A stretch of DNA of 64,000 nt from Pseudomonadales bacterium (GTDB lineage Bacteria; Pseudomonadota; Gammaproteobacteria; Pseudomonadales; Pseudohongiellaceae), in assembly GCA_022819645.1 (NCBI GenBank), contig JAJEGU010000017.1, positions 1 through 64,000 on the forward strand, written 5' to 3'. Under the pieces are notes generated by a model. The model was not told the origin of the DNA, searched no databases, and worked only from the letters and a program-made list of their open reading frames with translations. Positions 9,646 to 19,939 of the stretch are shown piece by piece. How positions within the stretch are numbered: the first letter of the stretch is position 1; each line of letters begins with the position of its first letter. The position numbers and the translations under genes are program-made.

Positions 9646-10353
9646 ATGAACAGAAGACAGATGATTACCGGCTCGCTGGGCGCGCTGCTGGCGGGGAAGT
9701 TCGGCAGACTGCGTGCCGCGGAAGAGGGGGGAATTTTCGTTCCGCCACAATCGTGCCGGCAGACCTTGCGTCTTACCCAGGGGCCCTATCGGACCCAGAG
9801 TCCGCAACGTTCCGATGTCAGGGGCGGCAGGGAAGGCGTCCCGTTGCGGCTCAAACTCAAAGTCCTCAATCATTACTACTGCACACCCGCCGAAGGAGTC
9901 ATGGTGGAAATCTGGAGTTGCGATTCCCAAGGGATCTACTCCAATGTCCGGAACATCGTTTTCGATTTTGAAACCACCCGGCGAAGCGGATTTGCGGAAG
10001 ATACCCGGGGATCCGATTTTCTCAGGGGGCATCAATTCACGGACAGCAATGGGGAAGTCGAGTTCCTGACCCTCATTCCCGGCTGGTACGAGGGCCGTCT
10101 GCCCCATATTCATGTGCGGACCACGGCATTCCTGGAATGGACCGCTCACGATACGCAGCTCTTTATCCCGCAGGATATCGAGCGCCGCGTGTTCGCATCC
10201 GGCCCCTACGCCAGCCACGGCCAGAATCCCTGGACCATCGACCGGGATCTGGTAGTCAAGGGAGACCAGGACATGGTGGATCAGTTGACCATCTCCATGG
10301 AACCGGAAGGCGAAGGCTACATCGGTGAATTCACCATCGCCGCATCAGGCTGA
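9646..10353 (+). CDS. Intradiol ring-cleavage dioxygenase-like protein with signal peptide
   Basis: LTQGPYRTQSPQRSDVRGGREGVPLRLKLKV ... EIWSCDSQGIYS ... PGWYEGRLPHIHV. Confidence 0.82.
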   Translation: MNRRQMITGSLGALLAGKFGRLRAAEEGGIFVPPQSCRQTLRLTQGPYRTQSPQRSDVRGGREGVPLRLKLKVLNHYYCTPAEGVMVEIWSCDSQGIYSNVRNIVFDFETTRRSGFAEDTRGSDFLRGHQFTDSNGEVEFLTLIPGWYEGRLPHIHVRTTAFLEWTAHDTQLFIPQDIERRVFASGPYASHGQNPWTIDRDLVVKGDQDMVDQLTISMEPEGEGYIGEFTIAASG

Positions 10354-10427
10354 TTACGGTGCCGGATTTTCCTGGGCGCCATCCGGCGAACTGATGAGCC
10401 GGGAATCGGCGCTCCGCCGGCAATCTG

Positions 10428-10462
10428 AAAAAAACCGCCTTGCCGGGGAACCGGCAAGGCGG
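10428..10462 (-). terminator. Intrinsic terminator of tmRNA
   Basis: Minus strand CCGCCTTGCCGG-TTCC-CCGGCAAGGCGG followed by TTTTTTT. Confidence 0.92.
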
Positions 10463-10468
10463 TCGGGT

Positions 10469-10826
10469 TGGTGGAGGCGGGGAGAGTTGAACTCCCGTCC
10501 GTCAGTTCGCGGCCCCGGGGTCTACATGCTTAGCGTCGTCTATTGCGTTAACCCCGATCTACCCGACGGGCAGGGCGAGCGGGGCGAGCCTGGAAAGCTT
10601 TAGCAGCGCAACGCCAGGCGCGTATTGCTGCGATCCCGTTCTGGATGACGATTGCGGACGGCGGTTTACGGGAATCCCCCCGGCAATCGCTGACCGCGAT
10701 CAGGCGGCCAGTGCGTACTGAGTGTCTTCGGCAACTATGCAGTTGCAGCGATTGATTTACGAGAGTCACTACCCTCTCGGCATGCACCCTGGGAGTTGAT
10801 ACCGGCGTCGAATCCGAATCGCCCCC
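10469..10826 (-). ncRNA. ssrA: tmRNA
   Basis: Minus strand 5' GGGGGCGATTCGGATTCGACGCCGG ... CATGCCGAGAGG ... ATAGTTGCCGAAGAC ... GTCCGTCAG-type 3' half ... CGGGAGTTCAACTCTCCCCGCCTCCACCA; 7-bp acceptor stem including a G-U third pair; tag AEDTQYALAA*. Confidence 0.95.
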
Positions 10827-10942
10827 GGAGAAGACCGCAAATCATAACACATTCGGATGGAAACTCGCCGATTTTTTTGCGTGTCTGCCGGGAAACTCCC
10901 GCCGCCGGTGCCGAGAGTCTCCGAGGAAAACCGTCAAATCGC

Positions 10943-11587
10943 TCATCTTTGGCGAGATTTTTGAGCAATTTCCAAGGCTTGCCTGGCGAGATTTTCAATG
11001 GCGCTGAAGTCGCCCCGCCAAATTGGTTCCGCCGGCGTCATCCAGCTTCCTCCGCAGGCGAAGACTGCGGGCGGGGCAAGGAAATCCGCCAGGTTGGAGG
11101 CGGAAACGCCGCCCGTGGGTATGAAGCGCATGGTGCGGAACACGCTGGACAGCGCCTTGATTGCAGGAATGCCGCCAGCGATCGAAGCGGGGAAGAACTT
11201 TACCGTTTCCAATCCCAGATTGTGGGCGCGCTGCAATTCGCCGGCGGTGGCGACTCCGGGATAGACCGGAGTTTCCGCTTTCCGGGCCACATCCACAACC
11301 GCTTCATCAAGGCCAGGGGAGACTACGAATCGCGCTCCCGCGGCCAAAGCCGCCTCGGCCTGTGCCGCCGACAGCACCGTGCCCGCGCCCGCCATGGCAT
11401 CGGGAACTTTCTCCACGACCGCGGCCAGACAATCCAGGGCGGCGTCGGTGCGCAGCAGCACTTCAATCACGGAAACGCCGCCCGCCACCAGGGCTTGCGA
11501 AATGCGAACCGCTGTCCGCGCATCATCCGCCTGCACGAGTGCGATCAGGGGCGTGACTCGGAGCTGGCTTTCGATTTCAGTGTTCAA
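10943..11587 (-). CDS. eda: Bifunctional KDPG/KHG aldolase
   Basis: TPLIALVQADDARTAVRISQALVAGGVSVIEVLLRT ... VKFFPAS ... FIPTGGVSASNL. Confidence 0.92.
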   Translation of the reverse strand: MNTEIESQLRVTPLIALVQADDARTAVRISQALVAGGVSVIEVLLRTDAALDCLAAVVEKVPDAMAGAGTVLSAAQAEAALAAGARFVVSPGLDEAVVDVARKAETPVYPGVATAGELQRAHNLGLETVKFFPASIAGGIPAIKALSSVFRTMRFIPTGGVSASNLADFLAPPAVFACGGSWMTPAEPIWRGDFSAIENLARQALEIAQKSRQR

Positions 11588-11651
11588 AATCTCTGCGGGC
11601 CTGTGGTTCCCGGTTCAGTTGCGAGCCCGCCTGCGGTGAAACTCGTCTGCT

Positions 11652-14600
11652 TCAGAACCTCGCCCTGACACCGGCGAATATCCGCGGGCCGTATTCCAGG
11701 GTTTGCAGGTATTGTCCTTCGAGGCCGCGGAAATCAATGCGTGGCTCGCTGAGCAGGTTGATGCCTTCCAGGGTGAGTTCAATCTCGTCGGTAATATCGT
11801 AGCGCAGGCGAAGGTCCAGGGTATTGTAATCGTCCACGTAGCGGATGCGCGCGCCGGTGTCGCGGCCGTAGCCCTGAAAGTACCCGGAACGCGCCTTGTA
11901 GATCGCCTGTGCATTGAAGCGGTTGTTCTGCCAGTAGATCTGGGTTGCGCTGGTATGACGCGAAAGTCCCCAAAGCCCGGCCGGAGGCAAGAGACCCAGC
12001 AGTGGGCGGGCGTTGCCACTGGCGTCGAAAGAAGTGCCGTCGCCGCCGTGACCGTCTTCGAAGGCAAAGTCGGAATCGGCGAAGTTATAGCTGATCTTCG
12101 CGCCAAAGCCGCCCCAGAACCCCGGCAGATAGTCGAAGGCATGGGTGGCGGTGACTTCGATTCCCGTGAGGTCGCTCGTGTCATCGGAAACCTGGGTGGT
12201 TCGCACGGTGCCGCCAACGGTATTGCCGTCTATCAGGAAATCTTCCTGTTGATAGACATTTTCGAATCCTCCCTGAAAACGCTTCCAGTACACGCCAGCC
12301 GCGAGCAGGGTGTCTTCATTGGCGTACCATTCCACGCCCAGATCCAGGTTCCAGGAAGGCAGGGGCTCCAGTTTCGGATTGCCCGGCGCCCCGATGCCCT
12401 GCACGGCTTCCGCAAGGGTAGCGTATCCGGAATCCGGGTCGTCGGAATCATTGGTGTTGATTGCGCGGCTGTTTCCATAGGAGTGCGGGTCCGGTCGGGA
12501 AATGCCGCGGAATGCGCCGGCCCTGAGCACCCAGTCTTCATCGAGGTCCATGATGAAGGTAAGACTCGGCAGCACTTCGGTATAGCTGTTGGTTTGCACG
12601 ACCCTTTCGTATTCCGCTCCCGACGCCGCCTCGACAAAAAACAGGCCGTCCTGCTGGATGACGGTGAGCGGGCTTCGGTAACCGGTCGAGGAAACTTCGG
12701 TATCGACAACCCGTACCCCGAAATTGCCCCGGACCGGCCTGCCTGACATTTCCGATTGATAGTTGGCCTGGACGTATAGCGCCGTCGTCTCTTCGGTCAA
12801 ATCGATACTGTTGGTCTGGACGCCGTTCTGGAAGCCGATCGCGGAACTGCCGCCGTAGTTCGCGGTCAGTTCATCGAGCAGGCAGCCATGATCGAAAGTC
12901 GCCCATCCGGTGCCGCCGCCGATGCCGTTGGCTACCGTCACCAGGGGATTGCCGCCCCTGGACTCCGACAGGAAGCCGGGTTCCGGAAAACTCGACTGGC
13001 CGCAGTTGTTGGCGGCATTGAAGACCGCAGCCCGGGCCTCGGCGGTATTGGAAGACCCTCCGGGGACGCCGTCGAAATCCTCGTCCTCGAACAGGCTGAA
13101 TCCGTCGTCATTGCGATTGCCGCCGAAGGTGCGGTACGCAAGCGTTGCCGAGCGCAGGCCGGCCTGCAGGTTGTGGACGAAACCCAGGGAGTCGGTGTCC
13201 CAGGACAGGTCCAGCCGGTAAGCGTCTATCGTGTGCTCGCGAATCTGCTGTCTGGCGCGGATCCGGGCCCGGTCCCGGGCGGTGAAGTAGCGGGGGTCGG
13301 TAATGTCGAAATCCAGCAGTGAATCAGGATCGCAGGAACTGCTGCCGTCGGTGCAGAGAATCGTCGGCAGGGCCAATCCGTCGGTGCCCGGCGCATTGAC
13401 GTCGAAACTCACCAGAAACTCCTCCCGGCTGCCAGTGTTGTCGGGATCCGTGATCAGTACCTCGTTGGCGGCCATGCGCACCTCAACGTCGGTTTCGGTG
13501 CGCATGGTGTCGGCAAATGAGGCGTCGAACGCGACCTCCAGGGCGTCGGTGGCCTGCCAGGCGAGATTGAGGCCGGCGCCTTCGTATTCCTCGAAGCGGC
13601 TGAAGTCGGTGGTATTGGAGCGAATATCGGTGTCCGCGGTGAAACTTCGCAAAATCCCGGTTCGCGGGTTGGAAACGACGTTTCTCAGGTTGTTCTGGGT
13701 GCTTCCGAATTGCAGGTCCTGGCGCAGTTCCTTCTGGTCCCGCTCGGACTGCTGGAAATCGAGCATGACATCCACGGTTTCATTGGGTTGCCACTGGAAC
13801 GCGCCGAATATGGCCTGACGGTCATCGTCCGTGGTATTGCGCCGGAATGTGCGGTCGCGGGGGATATAGGCGAAGGGAATATCCCCCACGCTGTTGTAGG
13901 CGGGGTTGGAATCGATCAAATCCTGCAACTGGTCATTGCTCAGGTCCGGATTGCTCCCGTTCTCGTCACATCGACCTGAGGTGTCGAATGGTTGCGCCAT
14001 GGAATCGAATGACTCCAGCACACAGGCTTCAAAGCGCCCGCCGCCGGTGGTGTGCGTGGCTTCCGCTTCGGGATTGGAGTCGTCGCGTTTTTGCCCGCCA
14101 ATGGAGATGCCGATGGTGCCGAGGCCCTCGACTTCCCAGGAATTGATGTAGCTGGCGGTGCCCCGGTAGCCGTTACCCTGGCCGTCGATATTCCGGTCAT
14201 CGGGATGCTGCGAGCCCTTGAGACTGAATTGCGCGCGCTGTTCGCCATAGTCAATGGGCCGCCTGGTGCTCAACTGCACCTGGCCGCTCACGGCGCCTTC
14301 GATGTAGCTGGCGGACTGGGTCTTGTGAATCGCGACCGAATTGAACAACTCGGAAGGGAAGATGCTGAAATTCACCGCCCGGTTGCCGCTGCCGTTGGTG
14401 GACTCCCGACCATTGACCACCGTGCTGCCTAGATATGGCCCAAGTCCCCGCACGGCAACTTCGGTGGCACCACCGTTTTCGCGATGGGTCGCGGCGCCGG
14501 TAATGGTCTCGAGCGCCTCGCCGATGGACAGGGCCGGCAGTGCGCCGATCTCGTCGGCGTTCAGCCCGTCCACGATCTCCACCGAATTCCGCTTGAGCTG

Positions 14601-14840
14601 GATGGAATTCTGGATATCGCGCCGCACGCCGGTAACGACGATTTCCTCAAGCAGCGCTTCAGCGCCCGGGTCTTGCTGGGCGAGGGCCGCGGTGGCGGGA
14701 AACAGCATGGGCGCGCACAGCGCGAGCAGCAATGGCGGGCGCCGTCTGGTTGGAGCGGTTGGAGCAGGCATCTTGAACCCTCTTGCAGGTCTGGTCATAT
14801 GTTTTCCATCAATATTGGACTGCCCAATTATAGAGGCCAA
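11652..14840 (-). CDS. TonB-dependent receptor (start uncertain)
   Basis: IVVTGVRRDIQNSIQLKRNSVEIVDGLNADEIGALP; plug and barrel; C-terminal aromatic residue; about 1060 aa. Confidence 0.93.
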   Translation of the reverse strand: MASIIGQSNIDGKHMTRPARGFKMPAPTAPTRRRPPLLLALCAPMLFPATAALAQQDPGAEALLEEIVVTGVRRDIQNSIQLKRNSVEIVDGLNADEIGALPALSIGEALETITGAATHRENGGATEVAVRGLGPYLGSTVVNGRESTNGSGNRAVNFSIFPSELFNSVAIHKTQSASYIEGAVSGQVQLSTRRPIDYGEQRAQFSLKGSQHPDDRNIDGQGNGYRGTASYINSWEVEGLGTIGISIGGQKRDDSNPEAEATHTTGGGRFEACVLESFDSMAQPFDTSGRCDENGSNPDLSNDQLQDLIDSNPAYNSVGDIPFAYIPRDRTFRRNTTDDDRQAIFGAFQWQPNETVDVMLDFQQSERDQKELRQDLQFGSTQNNLRNVVSNPRTGILRSFTADTDIRSNTTDFSRFEEYEGAGLNLAWQATDALEVAFDASFADTMRTETDVEVRMAANEVLITDPDNTGSREEFLVSFDVNAPGTDGLALPTILCTDGSSSCDPDSLLDFDITDPRYFTARDRARIRARQQIREHTIDAYRLDLSWDTDSLGFVHNLQAGLRSATLAYRTFGGNRNDDGFSLFEDEDFDGVPGGSSNTAEARAAVFNAANNCGQSSFPEPGFLSESRGGNPLVTVANGIGGGTGWATFDHGCLLDELTANYGGSSAIGFQNGVQTNSIDLTEETTALYVQANYQSEMSGRPVRGNFGVRVVDTEVSSTGYRSPLTVIQQDGLFFVEAASGAEYERVVQTNSYTEVLPSLTFIMDLDEDWVLRAGAFRGISRPDPHSYGNSRAINTNDSDDPDSGYATLAEAVQGIGAPGNPKLEPLPSWNLDLGVEWYANEDTLLAAGVYWKRFQGGFENVYQQEDFLIDGNTVGGTVRTTQVSDDTSDLTGIEVTATHAFDYLPGFWGGFGAKISYNFADSDFAFEDGHGGDGTSFDASGNARPLLGLLPPAGLWGLSRHTSATQIYWQNNRFNAQAIYKARSGYFQGYGRDTGARIRYVDDYNTLDLRLRYDITDEIELTLEGINLLSEPRIDFRGLEGQYLQTLEYGPRIFAGVRARF

Positions 14841-14853
14841 AGTTCGGCGAAAG

Positions 14854-17800
14854 TTACAGGCGATAGCTGGCGCCGATGGTGATTCGCCGGTCGGTCAGGC
14901 CCTGAAAACACACGAGGGCACCGCTGTTGACGCAGGATTGCCTGACATCCGACTCGGTTAGGTTGACCGCCTCGACACCAATGCTCAGATTGTCGTTCAC
15001 TTCGTAACTGACGCTGGCATTGAGCTGCCCCCGGTCTTCCTGCACCACGGGGAAGCCCCACGGGAAGCTGGAAGTACTACCGAAATCGGTGGAGCGATAG
15101 GCTTCCCGCCAGGTGTATCGCATCCTCGCCGAGACGCCGTACTTTTCGTAGTACGTCGTGAGGTTGTAGGAGGTACCCGACAGGTCGATCAGTTGTCCGC
15201 GGAGGGTGACATCGGTAGCGCCGCCCGACATCAGGGCGAACGCGGCCCGGGCGCGGCTTGTGGGGTTGAGGAAGGTATCCCCGCCGGAGAACTCCTGCTC
15301 GGTGAAGTTGGCGATAAAGCCGAATCCGGACGCCCAACCCAGTTCGTCCTCAAACTGTGCGAGATCATACTGCGCGGCGATTTCAAATCCTTCCTGGGTG
15401 GTTTCCCCCGCGCCATTGACTGTCGTTGCCGCCGGAACGCAGACTCCCACGCCACCGGCATCGCCGAATACATTGACATCCGCAATGGGGTTGAAAATAC
15501 CGCCTTGTTCACAGGGAGCGGTGGTGTCGCGGAAGCCGGTGACCGGATCTTCGAACGGGTCGTCCTGGGTGCGGACGAACAGCCCGGTGCGCTCCTTGTG
15601 GAACCAGCCGATGCTCAACACGCTCGAAGGCGCGAAGTACCATTCGGCGGAGAGATCGAAGGAGACCACCTCTTCCGGCTCAAGGCCGGGATTGCCGATC
15701 GAAACCGGAGGGTTGGGGCTGGTGCTGAAGGTGGTTGAGGTGGACAGGCTGTTGAAACTCGGACGGCGAATATCCTTGCTCCAGCTTGCCCGAAGCGCCA
15801 CATCCGCGGCGACGTTCGCCACGAGGTTGAGCCGCGGCAACAGGAAGTCATAGCTGCCGGTGGACGTGGTCGGCGTTGCCTGGCCATTGGTGACCGAGTT
15901 ACCCGTTGAACTCACTTCGGTTTCCAGATAGCGCACGCCCAGGTTTCCGCGGAACACGCCGCTGGCGAAATTCGCCTGGGCGTACAGGGCGTCGGTTTCT
16001 TCCTCGATATCGAAGAATGCGGCGACACTCGAGGTCGGCTCATTGATGGAGCGGGAGCCGCCGTGGGTGGTAATGGCACCATTCAGCGTGGCCAGCACAC
16101 CGGCGGGGTTCGAGGCCACGAGTTCCGGGTTGATCAGGAGAAAATTGCCGATGTACAGCGCCCTGCCGTCGGCCTCATTGAAGTTGTCCGGGCCGGGAAC
16201 GAGCAATTCGGCGAACAGATTTCCCCTGGGAGAGTCCGACATACTCCGCAAACCGCGATTGGTGCGGATGTCGTTGTTGAAATTGGAAGCCGTACTGCCG
16301 CGGTAGCCGAAATCCAGCGTGGTGAAGCCGGACCAGTCCAGATCGTAGCTGAAGTCCAGCACCACGGCGTCTTCGCCGCTTTCGGCGACATCCTGGCTGA
16401 TGTTGGTGTCTCGCAGCACCACGTTTGCGGGATCCAGCAATTGTGCGACAGTGGGCGCGCCGGGTTCGCCGAATGCGATGCCCCAGGAAAGCGTACCGCC
16501 GGACAGGTCATAGCGGAACGGGGTGCTGTTGTCGTTGGCGCCGCCCGGGTCCAGCGGCACGTTCGGATTGATGAAGTTGAGCGTGGTGTTGAAGCTGGGG
16601 GTGGTGGAATCGGAACTTGAGGTGGAGATTTCCGCACGCCCCGACCATCTGCCCCTTTCCCAGTCGGCGCCCCATCTGAATATCTGGCTTTCGGTCAGGC
16701 GCGAGTTGGTGTCCGACGAGAAGCGAAGATTCGGGTCGTCATCGTCAACCGCCAGATCAACGCCGATAACGCCCCGCAGCGCCGCCTCGATCGTGCCGAG
16801 ATTCTGTGTGCCGTTCCTGCCGTCGACGGAACCGAAGTTGATGGTTTCAAAGGCATCGGGAATTGAAGCGTTTCTCAGACTGCTGACGCCCGATCCCTGA
16901 ACCCTGGAACTTTCCTGCCTGCGTTCCTGGTCATTGAGGACCGCATCAAAATACAAGGTCAGTTCTTCATTGGGGGCCCATTCGAAGGAGCCGGCGAAGT
17001 TTTGGGTTTCGTACTCGAAATTGTCGTAATCCTGATTGAGGAATTGAATCGGCAGGAAATTGAAGGACTGGGCGGCCGCCACGCCGCTGCTGGCGGCAAC
17101 ATTGTTGTCGCGGTCGGTACGGGGGCGGAACGCGGTGACATCCTGCTCGGTGTAGCTGGCGCTGATCACGATGCCGACATCTCCGGCGTCGGTGGTCCAG
17201 TTGTCGCCCCAGGTGCCCGATACCCTGGGCATGAAGTCGCCATCGGTGGTGAGACTGCTGTTTTCGCCCTGGAGCCGGATTGCAGCGATGCGGTCGCCTA
17301 TCTCCAGCGGGCGGATGGTTCGCAGGTTGATGGTGCCGCCCACGGAGCCTTCGATGGTTTTCGCTTCCGGCGCCTTGGTCACTTCCACCGCGGAGATGAT
17401 GGCCGCGGAAACATCTTCGAAGTCGATGCCGGTGCGGCCCGCGCCGGAACCCACGGTGGACACGCCATTGATCTCGGTGCGATTCGCATTGGTGCCGCGA
17501 ATCTGAACGCCGGTGCCGACGCCCGCCGTCCGGGTAATCTGGATACCGGTCACGTTCTCCAGCACTTCCGCAAGATTCTGATCGGGCAGCTTGCCGATAT
17601 CCTCGGCCTGAATGACTTCAATCAGGTTTGCCGCGGCCCGCTTTTCCTCCAGCGCGCTGGCTAGGGACGAGCGGATGCCGGTAACAACGATCTGTTCCAG
17701 ATTCGCCCCGGCTTCCTGTCCCAGCCCCGGCATACTGATTGCCAGGGCGGAAACGCCGGCCGCCAAGGCGATACTGAGCGGATTGCGCTTGAAGGAGTCA

Positions 17801-17892
17801 GGAACATTGCGGTCTGGCGTCAAGCCGGTCGGGGCATGGGCCCCGGTGTCTGTGCCCATGGTGGAAGTGAGCCTGGTACGGGTGAAATTCAT
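14854..17892 (-). CDS. TonB-dependent receptor
   Basis: IVVTGIRSSLASALEEKRAAANLIEVIQAEDIGKLPDQNLAEVLENVTGIQITR; C-terminal SYRL. Confidence 0.94.
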   Translation of the reverse strand: MNFTRTRLTSTMGTDTGAHAPTGLTPDRNVPDSFKRNPLSIALAAGVSALAISMPGLGQEAGANLEQIVVTGIRSSLASALEEKRAAANLIEVIQAEDIGKLPDQNLAEVLENVTGIQITRTAGVGTGVQIRGTNANRTEINGVSTVGSGAGRTGIDFEDVSAAIISAVEVTKAPEAKTIEGSVGGTINLRTIRPLEIGDRIAAIRLQGENSSLTTDGDFMPRVSGTWGDNWTTDAGDVGIVISASYTEQDVTAFRPRTDRDNNVAASSGVAAAQSFNFLPIQFLNQDYDNFEYETQNFAGSFEWAPNEELTLYFDAVLNDQERRQESSRVQGSGVSSLRNASIPDAFETINFGSVDGRNGTQNLGTIEAALRGVIGVDLAVDDDDPNLRFSSDTNSRLTESQIFRWGADWERGRWSGRAEISTSSSDSTTPSFNTTLNFINPNVPLDPGGANDNSTPFRYDLSGGTLSWGIAFGEPGAPTVAQLLDPANVVLRDTNISQDVAESGEDAVVLDFSYDLDWSGFTTLDFGYRGSTASNFNNDIRTNRGLRSMSDSPRGNLFAELLVPGPDNFNEADGRALYIGNFLLINPELVASNPAGVLATLNGAITTHGGSRSINEPTSSVAAFFDIEEETDALYAQANFASGVFRGNLGVRYLETEVSSTGNSVTNGQATPTTSTGSYDFLLPRLNLVANVAADVALRASWSKDIRRPSFNSLSTSTTFSTSPNPPVSIGNPGLEPEEVVSFDLSAEWYFAPSSVLSIGWFHKERTGLFVRTQDDPFEDPVTGFRDTTAPCEQGGIFNPIADVNVFGDAGGVGVCVPAATTVNGAGETTQEGFEIAAQYDLAQFEDELGWASGFGFIANFTEQEFSGGDTFLNPTSRARAAFALMSGGATDVTLRGQLIDLSGTSYNLTTYYEKYGVSARMRYTWREAYRSTDFGSTSSFPWGFPVVQEDRGQLNASVSYEVNDNLSIGVEAVNLTESDVRQSCVNSGALVCFQGLTDRRITIGASYRL

Positions 17893-17996
17893 CTGGAATT
17901 CCTCTTGAGAATTGGAATTGACAATGGCTTCGGCCAGTGCGACAAACCGCAGTGTAGCACATAGGCGTACCAAAAAAACCTACCAAGTGGATAAAA

Positions 17997-18009
17997 TTGG
18001 TAATACCAA
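17997..18009. promoter_or_regulatory. Palindrome TTGGTAATACCAA upstream of the TonB receptor (candidate UxuR/ExuR-type GntR operator)
   Basis: Perfect 6-1-6 palindrome about 105 bp upstream of the ATG; two more TTGGTA half-sites on the minus strand between it and the gene. Confidence 0.55.
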
Positions 18010-18017
18010 AAATTATA

Positions 18018-18491
18018 TCAGGCGCGATTCGCCTGGCGCAGGATGCGTTGCTTGTCGATGTTCCATTCCCGTTCCTTGATGCTGTCGCGCCTGTCGTGGT
18101 CCTTTTTGCCCCTGGCGAGTGCGATGCGGCATTTGACGAGATGCTCGCGCCAGTAGAGTTTGGTGCAGACGCAGGTGTAGCCCTTCTGCCGGGTGGCGCC
18201 GAAGAGTTTTGACAATTCCTTTCTGTTGAGCAGCAGCTTGCGGGTGCGGTCCGGGTCCGCCACCACATGGCTGCTCGCGCTTTGCAGCGGCGTGATATGG
18301 CAGCCGAGGAGAAAGGCTTCGCCATCCTTCATCAGCACATAGCTGTCGGTCAACTGGACCTTTTTCGCCCGCAGGCTCTTCACTTCCCAGCCCTGCAGGC
18401 ACAGGCCCGCCTCGAAGCCTTCTTCGATGTAATAGTCGTGGCTCGCTTTCCTGTTGACCACGATTGTGGTATCAGGTGTTTTCTTTTTCAT
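18018..18491 (-). CDS. smpB: SsrA-binding protein
   Basis: [42 protein letters not shown] ... KGKKDHDRR-like C-tail. Confidence 0.95.
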   Translation of the reverse strand: MKKKTPDTTIVVNRKASHDYYIEEGFEAGLCLQGWEVKSLRAKKVQLTDSYVLMKDGEAFLLGCHITPLQSASSHVVADPDRTRKLLLNRKELSKLFGATRQKGYTCVCTKLYWREHLVKCRIALARGKKDHDRRDSIKEREWNIDKQRILRQANRA

Positions 18492-18534
18492 GGCCGCCTT
18501 CCGGGAAAGCGCAAATATAACAGGGGAGAGACGA

Positions 18535-19938
18535 ATGGCACACGAAAGGGGGAAATTCTCTTCCCGTCTGGGTTTCATCCTCGCCGCGGCGGGTTCGGCG
18601 GTGGGGCTCGGCAATCTCGTGGCCTTTCCCGTCATGGCCTCCAAGAACGGCGGCGCCGCATTCCTGCTCGTCTATCTGTTTTTCATCGCGGTGATCTGCT
18701 ATCCGGTGATGATGGCCGAAGTCGCCATGGGCCGGAATACCCAGCGTAATCCCGTGGGCGCCTTCCACAAGCTCTCCGGGGGTAGCAGGCTCTGGCACGG
18801 GGTGGGCATGCTGGCCATTCTGACGCCATTCATGATCGCCGTGTTCTATTCGGTGATTACCGTCTGGCTGCTCGTGTACCTGAAAGAACTCGCCACCGGT
18901 GGCCTGACCCTGCTCGCCGATGACGCAAGCTTTGGCGAGATTGCGGCGCGGCCCGCCACGTTCGGCTATCTGGTGTTTCTGCTCGTGCTGGTTTTCCTGA
19001 TCCTGCTTGGCGGCGTCAAGGGTGGAATCGAGCGGCTGGCGCGGGTGCTGATGCCGACCCTGGCGGTGATGCTGCTCGCCCTGACCGTGTTCGTACTGAC
19101 GCTGGATGGCGCCAGTGTGGGCATCTCCTATTATCTGGTGCCGGATTTCAGCCGCATGAATCTGGCGGTGGTCAATGGCGCCCTGGCCCAGGCGTTTTTC
19201 TCGCTTTCCCTGGGTATGGGAATCCTGATCACCTACGGCTCCTATTTCAGCCGGGAAGACAGTATCGCCGGCTCGACCCGCATGGTGGCCATCGCCGATA
19301 CCGGCATCGCCTTTTTCGCCGGACTGCTGATCCTGCCGGCGATTTTCGCCTTTGATCCCAACACCAACACCGATGAGCTTTCCACGAGCAGCGTGGGGCT
19401 GATCTTCAGTTTCCTGCCCAAGATATTCCTGTCCATGGAAGCCGCGGTAGGCTATTTCGGCGCCAGTCTCGCCGCCATCGTGTTCTTCACCCTGGTGTTT
19501 TTCGCCGCGCTGACCTCGCTGGTGTCGATTATCGAGATTCCCATCAGTTGCTGGATCGACGAGTTCAAGGTCAGCCGCCGCAAGGCGATTCTGGCCCAGG
19601 CCGCGTTGATGACGATCTTCACGATACCCGCCACCATGTCCCTGGGCATTTCCGATTTCTTCACCAATTTCACGAGTTATGGTGGAGTGTCCAAATCCTT
19701 TTTCGATCTGGTGTCGGACGTTTTTTACGAAACGATACTGCCGCTGGTGGGTTTTACCGTGTGCATCTTCTGCGCCTGGCGCTGGAAGCTGAGCGGGCTC
19801 GCCGCGGAACTTGAGGTCGGCGACTCGGAATTTCGCGGTTCGCGGCTGCACCGCTATATCGATTTCTCCCTGGGGGCGATCATTCCCGCGGTGCTGCTCG
19901 TGGTATTCTTGAGCACGGTTTACCAGATTTACCTGTAG
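18535..19938 (+). CDS. Neurotransmitter:sodium symporter (NSS) family transporter
   Basis: [41 protein letters not shown]. Confidence 0.93.
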   Translation: MAHERGKFSSRLGFILAAAGSAVGLGNLVAFPVMASKNGGAAFLLVYLFFIAVICYPVMMAEVAMGRNTQRNPVGAFHKLSGGSRLWHGVGMLAILTPFMIAVFYSVITVWLLVYLKELATGGLTLLADDASFGEIAARPATFGYLVFLLVLVFLILLGGVKGGIERLARVLMPTLAVMLLALTVFVLTLDGASVGISYYLVPDFSRMNLAVVNGALAQAFFSLSLGMGILITYGSYFSREDSIAGSTRMVAIADTGIAFFAGLLILPAIFAFDPNTNTDELSTSSVGLIFSFLPKIFLSMEAAVGYFGASLAAIVFFTLVFFAALTSLVSIIEIPISCWIDEFKVSRRKAILAQAALMTIFTIPATMSLGISDFFTNFTSYGGVSKSFFDLVSDVFYETILPLVGFTVCIFCAWRWKLSGLAAELEVGDSEFRGSRLHRYIDFSLGAIIPAVLLVVFLSTVYQIYL

Positions 19939-19939
19939 C

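Noticed and set aside
10735-10998. 87-aa minus-strand ORF ending GSDSRKSIAATA as a protein or tmRNA tag
   Set aside because: It reads through tmRNA in the wrong frame; the resume frame gives AEDTQYALAA.
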